Shown: one piece after another, positions 51,698 through 61,880 of the stretch | How positions within the stretch are numbered: position 1 is the stretch's first letter | Layout of the letters: every line of letters begins with the position of its first letter | DNA from: Enterobacter kobei | GTDB taxonomy: Bacteria; Pseudomonadota; Gammaproteobacteria; Enterobacterales; Enterobacteriaceae | DNA: 64,000 nucleotides | NCBI RefSeq assembly: GCF_001729765.1 | Contig: NZ_CP017181.1 | Location: 2,976,001 to 3,040,000 of the forward strand | Direction: 5' to 3' | Made by a program: the position numbers and the translations under genes | Notes under the pieces: model-generated | Databases searched by the model: none | Told to the model about the DNA's origin: nothing | What the model saw: only the letters and a program-made list of their open reading frames with translations

Positions 51698-52864
51698 TCA
51701 ATCGCTCCCGAACAGATCGCGGGTATAGACTTTATCCGCCACGTCCGCCAGCTCTTCCGCCATGCGGTTAGAGATGATCACGTCCGCTTCCTGCTTGAAC
51801 GCATCCAGATCGCGAATCACGCGGGAGTGGAAGAACTCATCTTCCTGCATCGCGGGTTCATAAATAATAACCTGCACCCCTTTAGCCTTAATGCGCTTCA
51901 TGATGCCCTGAATGGAAGAGGCACGGAAGTTATCTGAACCGCTCTTCATGATCAGACGATACACACCCACAACTTTAGGCTGACGCGCAAGGATGGAGTC
52001 AGAGATGAAATCTTTACGCGTGCGGTTGGCATCTACAATGGCTGAAATCAGGTTATTCGGTACAGCCTGATAGTTGGCCAGCAACTGTTTGGTATCTTTT
52101 GGCAGGCAGTAGCCGCCGTAACCGAATGACGGGTTGTTATAGTGGTTGCCGATTCGAGGGTCGAGGCACACGCCTTCTATGATCTGACGGGTATTCAGGC
52201 CCAAACTCTCTGCGTAGCTGTCCAGCTCGTTGAAGTACGCTACACGCATCGCCAGATAAGTATTGGCGAACAGCTTGATGGCTTCGGCTTCCGTGGAGTC
52301 GGTAAACAGAACCGGAATGTCTTTCTTGATTGCGCCTTCCTGGAGCAGCGCGGCAAAACGCTCCGCCCGCTCAGAGCGCTCACCGATCACGATACGCGAG
52401 GGGTGCAGGTTATCGTATAGCGCCCTGCCCTCGCGCAGAAACTCTGGCGAGAAGAAGACATTATCAATACCCAACTCTTCTTTAATCGATTTGGTGAAGC
52501 CTACCGGAATGGTCGATTTGATGATCATTACCGCTTTTGGATTAATTGCGATAACGTCTTTGATCACGGCTTCAACAGTAGAGGTGTTGAAGTAGTTGGT
52601 TTTGGGATCGTAATCTGTTGGTGTCGCGATGATGACGAAATCCGCACCACGATAGGCATCTTCTTTGTCCGTCGTCGCACGAAAATTCAGAGGTTTGTTG
52701 GCAAGATAGTCCTGGATCTCTTTATCGACAATCGGAGACTGCTTCTGATTGAGCATATCTACTTTGGACTGAACGATATCCAGCGCCACCACTTCATGGT
52801 TTTGTGCAATCAGGATGCCGTTTGAAAGCCCAACATAGCCCGTTCCGGAGATAGTTATTTTCAT
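51698..52864 (-). CDS. ugd: UDP-glucose 6-dehydrogenase
   Basis: A 388-residue enzyme with an N-terminal Rossmann motif ([10 protein letters not shown]) and catalytic C253 in [13 protein letters not shown]. It oxidises UDP-glucose to UDP-glucuronate, the precursor for capsule, core sugars and L-Ara4N. It sits downstream of gnd in the same direction, separated by a terminator. Confidence 0.97.
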   Translation of the reverse strand: MKITISGTGYVGLSNGILIAQNHEVVALDIVQSKVDMLNQKQSPIVDKEIQDYLANKPLNFRATTDKEDAYRGADFVIIATPTDYDPKTNYFNTSTVEAVIKDVIAINPKAVMIIKSTIPVGFTKSIKEELGIDNVFFSPEFLREGRALYDNLHPSRIVIGERSERAERFAALLQEGAIKKDIPVLFTDSTEAEAIKLFANTYLAMRVAYFNELDSYAESLGLNTRQIIEGVCLDPRIGNHYNNPSFGYGGYCLPKDTKQLLANYQAVPNNLISAIVDANRTRKDFISDSILARQPKVVGVYRLIMKSGSDNFRASSIQGIMKRIKAKGVQVIIYEPAMQEDEFFHSRVIRDLDAFKQEADVIISNRMAEELADVADKVYTRDLFGSD

Positions 52865-53064
52865 TCGTTCAACTTCTTCAAGTTTTGAGTTTCAGGAGGC
52901 ATAAACACCCCACCGCAATAAACAACTGTTGAGGTTTTTACCTCTTATGTTGAGCGGCTGTCAAGGCGAATGCCTGGCTACAGAAATGAGAAAATGCAGT
53001 GGTTTATATGGTGTTAAACGATGCTCGTTGAGCAAAGCAAGTCCACATGGGCGTAAGCGCGATA

Positions 53065-53098
53065 AAAAAAGCCCGATGAGGTTCATCAGGCTTTGTTA
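53065..53098 (-). terminator. Terminator of gnd
   Basis: Read on the minus strand, the stem AGCCTGATGA/TCATCGGGCT with a 3-nt loop is followed by TTTTTTTATC, just after the gnd stop. Confidence 0.88.
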
Positions 53099-53118
53099 TC
53101 AGACGGAGTTAAATCAGA

Positions 53119-54525
53119 TTAATCCAGCCATTCGGTATGGAACACACCTTCTTTATCGGTGCGCTTATAAGTGTGCGCGCCGAAGTAGTCACGCTGTGCC
53201 TGAATCAGGTTCGCTGGCAGTACGGCAGCACGGTAGCTGTCATAGTACGCCACGGCAGCGGAGAACGTCGGAACCGGAATACCGTTTTGAACAGCGTAAG
53301 CAACCACATCACGCAGTGCCTGCTGGTATTCGTCGGCAATCTTCTTGAAATAAGGTGCCAGCAGCAGGTTCGCGATACCGGCATTTTCAGCATAAGCATC
53401 GGTGATTTTCTGCAGGAACTGCGCACGAATGATGCAGCCCGCACGGAAGATCTTCGCGATTTCGCCGTAGTTCAGATCCCAGTTGTTCTCGTCAGACGCT
53501 GCACGTAGCTGTGAGAAGCCCTGCGCGTAGGAAACGATTTTACCCAGGTACAGAGCGCGACGAACTTTCTCAACGAATTCCGCTTTGTCACCCGCTGGCT
53601 TAGCCTGCGGACCAGAGAGCACTTTAGATGCCGCAACGCGCTGCTCTTTCAGAGAGGAAATGTAACGTGCAAACACAGATTCGGTGATCAGGGACAGAGG
53701 TTCGCCCAGATCCAGAGAGCTCTGGCTGGTCCATTTACCGGTACCCTTGTTCGCTGCTTCATCCAGAATCACATCAACCAGGTATTTACCCTCTTCATCT
53801 TTTTTAGTGAAGATATCTTTGGTGATGTCGATCAGGTAGCTGTTCAGCTCACCTTTGTTCCACTCGGTGAAGGTTTCAGCCAGCTCTTCGTTAGAAAGGT
53901 TCAGACCGCCTTTGAGCAGGGAGTAGGCTTCTGCAATCAGCTGCATATCACCGTATTCGATGCCGTTGTGAACCATCTTAACGTAGTGGCCCGCACCGTC
54001 CGGACCGATATAGGTCACGCACGGTTCGCCATCTTCGGCAACCGCTGCGATTTTGGTCAGGATAGGTGCAACCAGTTCGTAGGCTTCTTTCTGACCGCCA
54101 GGCATGATTGATGGGCCTTTCAGGGCGCCCTCTTCGCCACCGGAGACACCGGTACCGATGAAGTTAAAGCCTTCAGCAGACAGTTCACGGTTACGACGGA
54201 TGGTGTCGTGGAAGAAGGTGTTGCCGCCATCAATGATGATGTCGCCTTTATCCAGATACGGTTTCAGGGAATCGATAGCAGCATCGGTACCCGCGCCCGC
54301 TTTCACCATTAACAGGATACGACGAGGCGTTTCCAGAGACTCAACGAACTCTTTAACCGTATAGAAAGGAACCAGTTTCTTGCCTGGGTTTTCGGCAATC
54401 ACTTCTTCAGTTTTTTCACGGGAGCGGTTGAAAACGGAGACGGTATAACCACGGCTTTCGATGTTGAGCGCCAGGTTGCGCCCCATCACTGCCATACCGA
54501 CAACGCCGATCTGTTGCTTGGACAT
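53119..54525 (-). CDS. gnd: 6-phosphogluconate dehydrogenase, decarboxylating
   Basis: A 468-residue enzyme of the pentose phosphate pathway that makes ribulose 5-phosphate, NADPH and CO2. The NADP motif [12 protein letters not shown] is at the N-terminus. The catalytic region shows [10 protein letters not shown] and [13 protein letters not shown]. It marks the edge of the polymorphic polysaccharide locus, as in other enterobacteria. Confidence 0.98.
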   Translation of the reverse strand: MSKQQIGVVGMAVMGRNLALNIESRGYTVSVFNRSREKTEEVIAENPGKKLVPFYTVKEFVESLETPRRILLMVKAGAGTDAAIDSLKPYLDKGDIIIDGGNTFFHDTIRRNRELSAEGFNFIGTGVSGGEEGALKGPSIMPGGQKEAYELVAPILTKIAAVAEDGEPCVTYIGPDGAGHYVKMVHNGIEYGDMQLIAEAYSLLKGGLNLSNEELAETFTEWNKGELNSYLIDITKDIFTKKDEEGKYLVDVILDEAANKGTGKWTSQSSLDLGEPLSLITESVFARYISSLKEQRVAASKVLSGPQAKPAGDKAEFVEKVRRALYLGKIVSYAQGFSQLRAASDENNWDLNYGEIAKIFRAGCIIRAQFLQKITDAYAENAGIANLLLAPYFKKIADEYQQALRDVVAYAVQNGIPVPTFSAAVAYYDSYRAAVLPANLIQAQRDYFGAHTYKRTDKEGVFHTEWLD

Positions 54526-54660
54526 TACATACTCCTGTCTTAGGGATAATCACTGCGATGCGATGCAGTTTGAATGTATCTATGATGTTAACTCATGCAT
54601 GTGAGTTTTAGATAGCCTTTGGTGCGCTTACCACTGCGAGATAAGCAAACTGGCTATCAA

Positions 54661-55209
54661 TTAGTCAAAATACACGGCGTCGGCGAAGGGCTTACCCTCT
54701 CGATCCTTGGATGAGAGCACAGGTAACTCACCCTCGGTAAGAGGCCATGTGATCCCGATAGAATCATCGTTCCACAATAAAGAATGCTCGGACTGCGGGT
54801 TGTAATAATCAGTGCATTTATAGACAAACTCTGCACTTTCAGACAAAACGTAGAAGCCGTGAGCAAAGCCTTCAGGGATCCAGAGTTGTCGTTTGTTTTC
54901 GGCGGAAAGAATAACGCCGACCCACTGTCCGAAAGTGGCTGATGATTTTCTCATGTCGACCGCAACATCAAATACTTCTCCACTGACGACACGGACTAAT
55001 TTACCCTGCGGATTTTGAGTCTGGTAATGTAAGCCTCTCAAAATGTTCTTTGCAGATTTCGAGTGATTGTCCTGCACGAAGCTGCGATTACAAACCAGCT
55101 CACAAAACTTTTTCTGTTGCCATGTTTCCATGAAGAAACCGCGTTCATCGCCAAAAACAACTGGCTCAATGATTTTGACATCAGAAATTTCAGTATCAAT
55201 AACTTTCAT
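54661..55209 (-). CDS. rfbC: dTDP-4-dehydrorhamnose 3,5-epimerase
   Basis: A 182-residue cupin-fold epimerase. GDERGFFMETW is followed by the catalytic His in DNHSKSAKNILRGLHYQ and a late YKCTDYYNPQSE. It performs the third step of dTDP-L-rhamnose synthesis and is last in the rml group. The length is typical. Confidence 0.96.
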   Translation of the reverse strand: MKVIDTEISDVKIIEPVVFGDERGFFMETWQQKKFCELVCNRSFVQDNHSKSAKNILRGLHYQTQNPQGKLVRVVSGEVFDVAVDMRKSSATFGQWVGVILSAENKRQLWIPEGFAHGFYVLSESAEFVYKCTDYYNPQSEHSLLWNDDSIGITWPLTEGELPVLSSKDREGKPFADAVYFD

Positions 55210-55219
55210 TATTCACTCT

Positions 55220-56116
55220 TTATTTACCTAATACTTCAACAACCACGCGCTCAACCCCTTTTTTCCAGTCAGGAAGCTTCACGCCAAAAACACGCTCAAA
55301 TTTTTTGTTAGAAAGGCGTGAATTCAATGGCCGGGTAGCCGGGGTTGGATATTCGCTGGTCGGTATGCCGATAACATCATTCACAGCAAGTGATTCACCA
55401 TGAGCCTTAGCGACATTGAATACAAAACTGGCATAATCAAACCATGTCGTTTCCCCGCTCGCAACCAGATGGTAGCTACCGGCGACATTTTTATTACGTT
55501 GCTCTTCACGAATGGCCAGAGCAGTACAATCGGCAAGCAGTTCAGCACTTGTCGGAGCACCGTGCTGGTCGTTGATAACAGAAAGGGTTTCTTTTTCACG
55601 CGCTAGGCGCAGCATCGTTTTCGCAAAATTATTCCCGCGCGTGGCGTAGACCCAACTGGTGCGGAAGATAAGATGACGAGGATTAAGACGGGCAATCGCT
55701 AATTCTCCCGCTAATTTGGTCTCACCATAAACATTCAGCGGTGAGGGGTTCTCATCCTCTAAGCGATAATGTTCACCCTCTCCGTCGAACACGTAGTCAG
55801 TAGAATAATGGATAAGAAGCGCACCGATCTTCGCTGATTCCTCAGCCAGCACTGCGACGCCTTTATGATTCAGTAATTCTGACAACTCGCGTTCTTGCTC
55901 CGCTCTGTCAACGGCAGTATGTGCTGACGCATTAACAATAACGTCAGGTTTTACGGTTCGAACCGTCTGTGCGATGCCCGGTAAATTCGTCAGGTCACCA
56001 CACAAATCCTTATCAAAATAATCGACTGCGATGACGTCGCCAAGGATAGAAAGAGAACGTTGTAATTCCCATCCGACCTGACCATTTTTTCCAACAAGTA
56101 ATATTTTGAGTGCCAT
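55220..56116 (-). CDS. rfbD: dTDP-4-dehydrorhamnose reductase
   Basis: A 298-residue SDR with the N-terminal GKNGQVGWEL nucleotide motif, STDYVFDG and YGETKLAGE (catalytic Tyr/Lys). It reduces the 4-keto intermediate to dTDP-L-rhamnose with NADPH. It lies 10 bp upstream of rfbC and 6 bp downstream of rfbA, in one operon. Confidence 0.96.
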   Translation of the reverse strand: MALKILLVGKNGQVGWELQRSLSILGDVIAVDYFDKDLCGDLTNLPGIAQTVRTVKPDVIVNASAHTAVDRAEQERELSELLNHKGVAVLAEESAKIGALLIHYSTDYVFDGEGEHYRLEDENPSPLNVYGETKLAGELAIARLNPRHLIFRTSWVYATRGNNFAKTMLRLAREKETLSVINDQHGAPTSAELLADCTALAIREEQRNKNVAGSYHLVASGETTWFDYASFVFNVAKAHGESLAVNDVIGIPTSEYPTPATRPLNSRLSNKKFERVFGVKLPDWKKGVERVVVEVLGK

Positions 56117-56122
56117 AACCGA

Positions 56123-56989
56123 TTATTGTCCAATCAACATTTTCAAATACTGACCATAGGCGGTTTTCTGAAGCAGTTCGGCCTGGATAGCTAATTGGTC
56201 AGCACTTAACCATTTATTCCGGTAGGCAATTTCTTCAAGACACGCCACTTTCATACCCTGCCGTTTTTCGATGGTGTGGATAAACTGAGAAGCTTCAATT
56301 AAGCTGTCATGCGTGCCTGTATCAAGCCAGGCAAAGCCACGGCCAAGAAGTTCAACATCAAGCTTACCGAGATCAAGATACATCTGATTCAATGTGGTAA
56401 TTTCAAGTTCGCCGCGCGCAGAAGGTTTGATTTCTTTAACCATATCCACAACATTGTTATCGTAGAAATAAAGCCCCGTCACTGCCCAGTTAGATTTTGG
56501 CTTCAGCGGTTTTTCTTCAATAGATAACGCTTTGAAATGTTCATCAAACTCGACGACACCAAAACGCTCGGGATCCTGAACCTGATAACCAAACACAGTC
56601 GCGCCTGTAGTTTTCTTAGCCGCTGCATTTAACTTCATTCCAAAACTTTGGCCAAAGAAAATATTATCACCAAGAACCAAAGCACAAGGATCGTTACCAA
56701 TAAACTTCTCACCGATAGTGAAAGCCTGAGCCAAACCATCAGGTGAAGGTTGGACTGCATAAGTGAAATTTACGCCAAACTGAGAGCCATCTTTCATTAA
56801 GCGTTGAAAAGCAGGCATATCCTCAGGCGTCGTAATAATCAGGATATCCCGAATACCGGCAAGCATAAGCACCGATACTGGATAGAAAATCATAGGTTTG
56901 TCATATATTGGAAGCAACTGCTTTGACACACCTTGGGTAATGGGGTACAAACGCGTGCCTGAACCTCCAGCTAAAACAATGCCTTTCAT
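56123..56989 (-). CDS. rfbA: Glucose-1-phosphate thymidylyltransferase
   Basis: A 288-residue nucleotidyltransferase with the signature [16 protein letters not shown] at the N-terminus, LGDNIFFG (metal-binding Asp) and ALSIEEKP. It makes dTDP-glucose, the first step of the rhamnose pathway, and is inhibited by dTDP-rhamnose. Confidence 0.97.
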   Translation of the reverse strand: MKGIVLAGGSGTRLYPITQGVSKQLLPIYDKPMIFYPVSVLMLAGIRDILIITTPEDMPAFQRLMKDGSQFGVNFTYAVQPSPDGLAQAFTIGEKFIGNDPCALVLGDNIFFGQSFGMKLNAAAKKTTGATVFGYQVQDPERFGVVEFDEHFKALSIEEKPLKPKSNWAVTGLYFYDNNVVDMVKEIKPSARGELEITTLNQMYLDLGKLDVELLGRGFAWLDTGTHDSLIEASQFIHTIEKRQGMKVACLEEIAYRNKWLSADQLAIQAELLQKTAYGQYLKMLIGQ

Positions 56990-57004
56990 AACTCTGTACC
57001 TCGA

Positions 57005-58069
57005 TTATTTATTCAGTCCAAGACGTTCGCCAGCATAAGAGCCATCAAGAACGCGCTGCCACCAACCCTGGTTGTTTAAATACCAGTGAATCGTTTTTTC
57101 AATCCCGCTTTCAAACGTTTCGAGAGGTTCCCAGTGAAGAGCATTCTTCATTTTGGTAGCATCAATGGCATAGCGAAGATCGTGTCCAGGGCGGTCAGCC
57201 ACAAAAGTAATAAGGTCGGCGAAACTGGAAATTTCTTTGGGTTTTTTATCGATAATTTTATCAAGTATTGCACAAATGGTTTTTACAACATCAATATTTT
57301 TTCGTTCGTTATGGCCACCTATACAATAGGTTTCACCATTCTCGCCCTCTGTCGCTACTTTATACAGTGCCCGGGCATGATCCTCGACATATAGCCAGTC
57401 ACGAATTTGCTCACCATTCCCATAAACGGGAAGCGGTTTTCCTGCCAGTGCGTTAAGGATGATGAGAGGAATTAATTTCTCCGGGAAGTGGTACGGACCA
57501 TAGTTATTCGAACAGTTAGTGATCACCGTTGGTAAACCATAGGTACGGTTCCAGGCGCGAACTAAATGATCGCTTCCCGCTTTGGATGCAGAGTAAGGGC
57601 TACTTGGCGCATAAGGTGTCTCTTCAGTAAAGAGGTCATCTGCATCGTGCAGGTCACCAAATACCTCATCGGTAGAAATATGATGGAAACGAAAAGCCTT
57701 TTTACGCTCATCATCAAGTGATGCATAATATTGGCGTGACGCCTCAAGCAGAATAAATGTGCCGATTACATTGGTCTGTATGAAAGCTGCGGGTCCATCT
57801 ATCGAGCGGTCAACATGACTTTCGGCCGCTAAATGCATTACGATATCGGGCTGAAAGGTATTGAAGACATCTGCCACACCTTTTGCATCGGTAATATCAG
57901 TTAGAGAAAATGAATAGCGTGGATTGTCCTGAACCGGAGCCAGGGACTCTATGTTTCCGGCATACGTTAAACAATCAACAACACAAACCACATCCTGAGT
58001 ATTGTTTATTATATGACGGACCACGGCTGAACCAATAAAACCCGCACCACCAGTGACAAGAATTTTCAT
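57005..58069 (-). CDS. rfbB: dTDP-glucose 4,6-dehydratase
   Basis: A 354-residue extended SDR with [14 protein letters not shown] at the N-terminus, [11 protein letters not shown] and YSASKAGSD in the active site. It converts dTDP-glucose to the 4-keto-6-deoxy sugar. I chose the ATG at 58069 because the Rossmann motif then starts normally; a TTG five codons upstream is unlikely. It is the first of the rmlBADC group. Confidence 0.96.
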   Translation of the reverse strand: MKILVTGGAGFIGSAVVRHIINNTQDVVCVVDCLTYAGNIESLAPVQDNPRYSFSLTDITDAKGVADVFNTFQPDIVMHLAAESHVDRSIDGPAAFIQTNVIGTFILLEASRQYYASLDDERKKAFRFHHISTDEVFGDLHDADDLFTEETPYAPSSPYSASKAGSDHLVRAWNRTYGLPTVITNCSNNYGPYHFPEKLIPLIILNALAGKPLPVYGNGEQIRDWLYVEDHARALYKVATEGENGETYCIGGHNERKNIDVVKTICAILDKIIDKKPKEISSFADLITFVADRPGHDLRYAIDATKMKNALHWEPLETFESGIEKTIHWYLNNQGWWQRVLDGSYAGERLGLNK

Positions 58070-58148
58070 AATTTTCACTTTCAATTAGTTAATTTTAAGA
58101 TTATGCAATCATCATATTGCTATAAAATAAATAAGGAAAATACAAGGA

Positions 58149-59180
58149 TTACATTTTTCTTAGTAATTTATCTACATGTAACGCGAGTATGTCTTCCGTA
58201 CGGGCAAAATCACATTTCGCTTTAAATACCTTCAAGGCATTTTTCGACATTTGCTCTACCAACGCCGGATTATTATTCAACTGTTCAAGAGCTCGCAACC
58301 ACTCACTCTCTGAATTGTTTCTAATATAAATACCGCAATTTTCTTTGTCGATATCGACGTACCAGTATGGATTATAGGTTGCTATAACTGGAACTCCCAG
58401 AGATATTGCTTCAATCAACGAAGATAATCCGACACAATAATTTACCTTAGAAAGTTTAAGCGGAATTATCATACATTTTGAAGCACTTACTTTTTCAAGT
58501 AATTCTTTATATTCCCATCTTCCTTTATTTACATCAACCTTTCCTGTTGCATTAACATAACTATCCTGTAATGACAAATCGCTGGTATAAATATCTATCG
58601 TAACGTCGCTATTTTTTAACGCATTCATTACTGCCGGGAGATCCCTATTCTCCCGCCCTGTAGAAATGATTTTATCATCATGGCGCATTTTAACAAAGGG
58701 GGCGTAAAAATTCGCCTCCCCCCCCCAGGGAACAAAATGACATCGGTCCTGAGGAAGCTGTCTTGATAGAATGATTTCTTCGCGAGTTTTATCAGAAAGA
58801 AAGAAAATGGCATCAATGCGTTTAACATATAGCTGCAAAAAAGGCAGCAGCAGTGAATGAATCATTCTTTTGAGTCTGGAACCTGGTTGCGAAAAGACGT
58901 CGAGATGCATCCAGCCCGCGAATTTTGTTGGGAACATGAAAATTTTTGCCAGAATGAAATAGATCATCGTCTTTCTTTTGAGAAATGGCATAAAAAACAA
59001 GTCAGGCTTAAATTTCCAGAAGGAGACTAAATCTTTGAATAAGCGTCCTTCGCCAACCTTTACCTCAAATCCCATTTTTTCCAGTTTTGATACACCATAC
59101 ACAAACTGTGCAGGTATCTCATTTTTAGCATAGCGACAATAGGCCGCACCATTATCATTAACAAAAACAAAAGCTTTCAT
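58149..59180 (-). CDS. Glycosyltransferase, GT-B (GT1/GT4-like), with a G9 tract
   Basis: A 343-residue putative GT-B transferase. The C-terminal half has IIPLKLSKVNYCVGLSSLIEAISLGVPVIATYN, the donor-binding E-x7-type region. The acceptor and sugar are unknown. The coding strand contains nine consecutive Gs (58718-58726) at VPWGGEANF. Gain or loss of one G would truncate the protein soon after, since another frame stops at 58628. The gene is clearly AT-rich, unlike the housekeeping genes, as expected for a transferred polysaccharide locus. Confidence 0.8.
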   Translation of the reverse strand: MKAFVFVNDNGAAYCRYAKNEIPAQFVYGVSKLEKMGFEVKVGEGRLFKDLVSFWKFKPDLFFMPFLKRKTMIYFILAKIFMFPTKFAGWMHLDVFSQPGSRLKRMIHSLLLPFLQLYVKRIDAIFFLSDKTREEIILSRQLPQDRCHFVPWGGEANFYAPFVKMRHDDKIISTGRENRDLPAVMNALKNSDVTIDIYTSDLSLQDSYVNATGKVDVNKGRWEYKELLEKVSASKCMIIPLKLSKVNYCVGLSSLIEAISLGVPVIATYNPYWYVDIDKENCGIYIRNNSESEWLRALEQLNNNPALVEQMSKNALKVFKAKCDFARTEDILALHVDKLLRKM

Positions 59181-59218
59181 TAAAACTCCGTATTACCGAT
59201 CACATCCAGGTATGAAAA

Positions 59219-60655
59219 TTAATAAGCACCTTTTCTAAAAAGAACCACGCTAACCGTTTTAAACAAAATCACTATGTCATTCCATAGAGACCAGTTTTTG
59301 ACATACCAGGAGTCAAAATAGACACGGGTTGTGTAATCTACGTCGTTACGGCCACTGACCTGCCATAGCCCGGTCATTCCTGGCTTAACCATCAGATAAT
59401 AATCAACATCATCAGCATATCGTTCCAGCTCTTCATGAATGACTGGACGAGGGCCAACGAGACTCATTTCCCCTTTGAGCACATTGAACAATTGAGGTAA
59501 TTCATCGAGGCTGGTTTTACGAATAAAGTGGCCAATAGGTGTAATCCGGGGGTCGTTTTTGAGCTTAAAATCTTTTTCCCATTCCGCCCTGGCTTCTGGG
59601 TCATTTTCTAGCAAACGCGCAAGAATTTCTTTCGAATTGATATTCATCGAGCGGAATTTGTAACAGTCAAATTTTTCACCCCGACGACCTATCCTTGTAT
59701 GTGCATAGATTGCAGGGCCGCCGTCGCGGGAGACTTTATACCAGAGATAAACAAACAAAGGTGACGAAACAACGAGAATACCCAGACTACAGACAATATC
59801 GAACGTCCGTTTGATGAAGCGTGACGTTGCTTTGGAAAGATTATTGTGAACCTGCAACAGTAATACTTCATGACTGAATATAAAGGACATACTAGTGCCG
59901 TATAAAGGGAATCCTCGCAGGGAAGGAATAATAATCACATTTCGGCACTTATGTTTCGCCAGGAACCTTAACCAGTTTTCAAACTTATCTTTTTCATCAA
60001 AATCACACGCCACAACAAACTGCGTTGAAAATGAATTATAAGATGTGAGTAATGTCTCCTCGTCTTTGACTATGGGACATTCTTCCATCATATCGTCAGT
60101 TGCATCAAAATCACAAAACGCATCAATTTTAAAACCTGAGACTTCGTGGCTCTGTAAAGCAAAATAGGCTTCACGCGCATTCCTGCCTGAACCTAGAATA
60201 ACCGTACGTTTTTTCCAGTAGCCCAACTTGTTAAGTATAGATTTGGTGATTTCACGCGATAATGGAACCATGATAATGGCGTATAACCAGCAATAGGCCC
60301 AAATATAGCGAGAAAAATGCCATTTGGAGAATGCAACCAATGCAAGATCGAAGATCGAAAAAATGACGATAGTTCGTAATGTTTCTTTTAGCTCTGACCA
60401 GAACGGCTTTTTTTGTGCATAGTGGCGAAGGCGGACGCCAAACCAGAAAACACACAACGCAGTGAGAATAACGTGTGATAAAACACGCACATCTATCTGA
60501 CGGATCGGCATGAAGGTATTCAGGTCGCCAATAAAGAACATGACGGTTAGAAACGAGAGTCCTAAAGAAGCATTTAGCCAAAAAAAGTCTGACGCCATTA
60601 GGGCGCTACGGCAAATAAATTCTTTCTTTTGATCTTTAAATACGCTGATTTTCAT
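59219..60655 (-). CDS. wbaP: Undecaprenyl-phosphate galactose phosphotransferase WbaP
   Basis: A 478-residue polyprenyl-phosphate hexose-1-phosphate transferase. It has four N-terminal TM helices, a central Rossmann-like domain (ILGSGRNAREAYFAL), a fifth membrane helix and the catalytic domain (KRTFDIVCS, YKFRSM, RKTSLDELPQLFNVLKGEMSLVGPRP, WQVSGRNDVDY). It resembles Salmonella WbaP closely along its length, so galactose 1-phosphate is the expected donor moiety. It starts repeat-unit assembly on the lipid carrier. Confidence 0.93.
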   Translation of the reverse strand: MKISVFKDQKKEFICRSALMASDFFWLNASLGLSFLTVMFFIGDLNTFMPIRQIDVRVLSHVILTALCVFWFGVRLRHYAQKKPFWSELKETLRTIVIFSIFDLALVAFSKWHFSRYIWAYCWLYAIIMVPLSREITKSILNKLGYWKKRTVILGSGRNAREAYFALQSHEVSGFKIDAFCDFDATDDMMEECPIVKDEETLLTSYNSFSTQFVVACDFDEKDKFENWLRFLAKHKCRNVIIIPSLRGFPLYGTSMSFIFSHEVLLLQVHNNLSKATSRFIKRTFDIVCSLGILVVSSPLFVYLWYKVSRDGGPAIYAHTRIGRRGEKFDCYKFRSMNINSKEILARLLENDPEARAEWEKDFKLKNDPRITPIGHFIRKTSLDELPQLFNVLKGEMSLVGPRPVIHEELERYADDVDYYLMVKPGMTGLWQVSGRNDVDYTTRVYFDSWYVKNWSLWNDIVILFKTVSVVLFRKGAY

Positions 60656-60698
60656 TATTTAATCCCTGGCATAAATCATTTGATCTATGCCGTGGTCA

Positions 60699-61880
60699 TT
60701 ATTTTTCCGAATGAGTATAGCTGTTCTGTAGTCTTGCAGCCTGAGTATTAATTAAGGACTCAGAGTATTGCGCCCAGGCGCTTTCAACATATTGACTAAG
60801 TTGGTCACGGAAGCGCTGCTCCGAGAACGTTAAAGCATGTTCGCGACAATCTTCCGGCTTAATCTCGCTCGCATATTTTTCAAAGGTATTCACTGCTTCA
60901 CAAATGGCATCTGCGGTTTGTTCAAAGAAGAACACGCCGGTCGCTTTCTTACTACCCAGTGGTTTAACCGTTTCGAGGCAACCACCTTTACCGTAGGTGA
61001 TGACCGGAGTACCGCTTGCCTGCGCTTCAACAGGTGATATGCCGAAATCTTCTTCTGCGGCAAAAACATATGCCTTAGCACGCTTCATAAAATCAACTAG
61101 TGCAGCATCGTCCTGATATCCCAGAAGCGTAACGTTATCCGTAGCCAGCTGTTTAATCTTCTCCATTTCAGAGCCGTCACCGATAACAATTAATTTCTTT
61201 TCTGGCATATTAGCAAATGCGCTAACAATGAGATCAACCCGCTTATAAGGCACCATACGACACGCGGCCAGGTAGAAATCTTCTTTACTATCGCTAAATT
61301 CGAATTTTTCAGTATTTACAGGAGGATAAATAACATCAGCTTGTCTTCCATAAACTTTATTAATACGCCGTGCGATAAAATTCGAGTTGCCAATAAAATG
61401 ATTAACACCCGCAGCAGTACGGTAATCCCAAATACGGATTTTATGTAGCAAATATTTTGCAAGTAAACCCTTCAGACCCTTATCCAGTCCAGATTCGCGC
61501 AGGTATTGGTGTTGGAAATCCCATGCGTAGCGGATAGGAGAATGAACATATGAAATATGAATTTGATCCGGCCCAGTGATAACCCCTTTAGATACAGCGT
61601 GGCTGCTTGAGATAATAACATCGTATTCAGACATATCAAGCTGCTCAATTGCCAGCGGCATTAATGGAAGATATGACTGGAATTTTTTAGATGCAAATGG
61701 CAAACGCTGGATAAATGTTGTGGTGACCTTTTTATTATTTAAAAAGTGGCGGTCATTTGGTTTTAAGAAATCACAGACAGCGAACACATCCGCATCAGGA
61801 TAGCAATGAAGGATTTGCTCAACGACTTTTTCAGAACCTGCATAGGAACTGAACCACTCATGTACGATTGCTACTTTCAT
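60699..61880 (-). CDS. Glycosyltransferase family 4, WbaZ-like
   Basis: A 393-residue GT-B transferase starting MKVAIVHEWFSSYAGSEKVVEQ. The GT4 C-terminal half has ACRMVPYKRVDLIVSAF and AYVFAAEEDFGISPVEAQASGTPVITYGKGG (the E-x7-E motif). It resembles proteins annotated WbaZ, often found beside wbaP. The ATG at 61880 has GAGAAG upstream; the five codons before it are excluded. It overlaps the upstream glycosyltransferase by 23 bp. Confidence 0.87.
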   Translation of the reverse strand: MKVAIVHEWFSSYAGSEKVVEQILHCYPDADVFAVCDFLKPNDRHFLNNKKVTTTFIQRLPFASKKFQSYLPLMPLAIEQLDMSEYDVIISSSHAVSKGVITGPDQIHISYVHSPIRYAWDFQHQYLRESGLDKGLKGLLAKYLLHKIRIWDYRTAAGVNHFIGNSNFIARRINKVYGRQADVIYPPVNTEKFEFSDSKEDFYLAACRMVPYKRVDLIVSAFANMPEKKLIVIGDGSEMEKIKQLATDNVTLLGYQDDAALVDFMKRAKAYVFAAEEDFGISPVEAQASGTPVITYGKGGCLETVKPLGSKKATGVFFFEQTADAICEAVNTFEKYASEIKPEDCREHALTFSEQRFRDQLSQYVESAWAQYSESLINTQAARLQNSYTHSEK

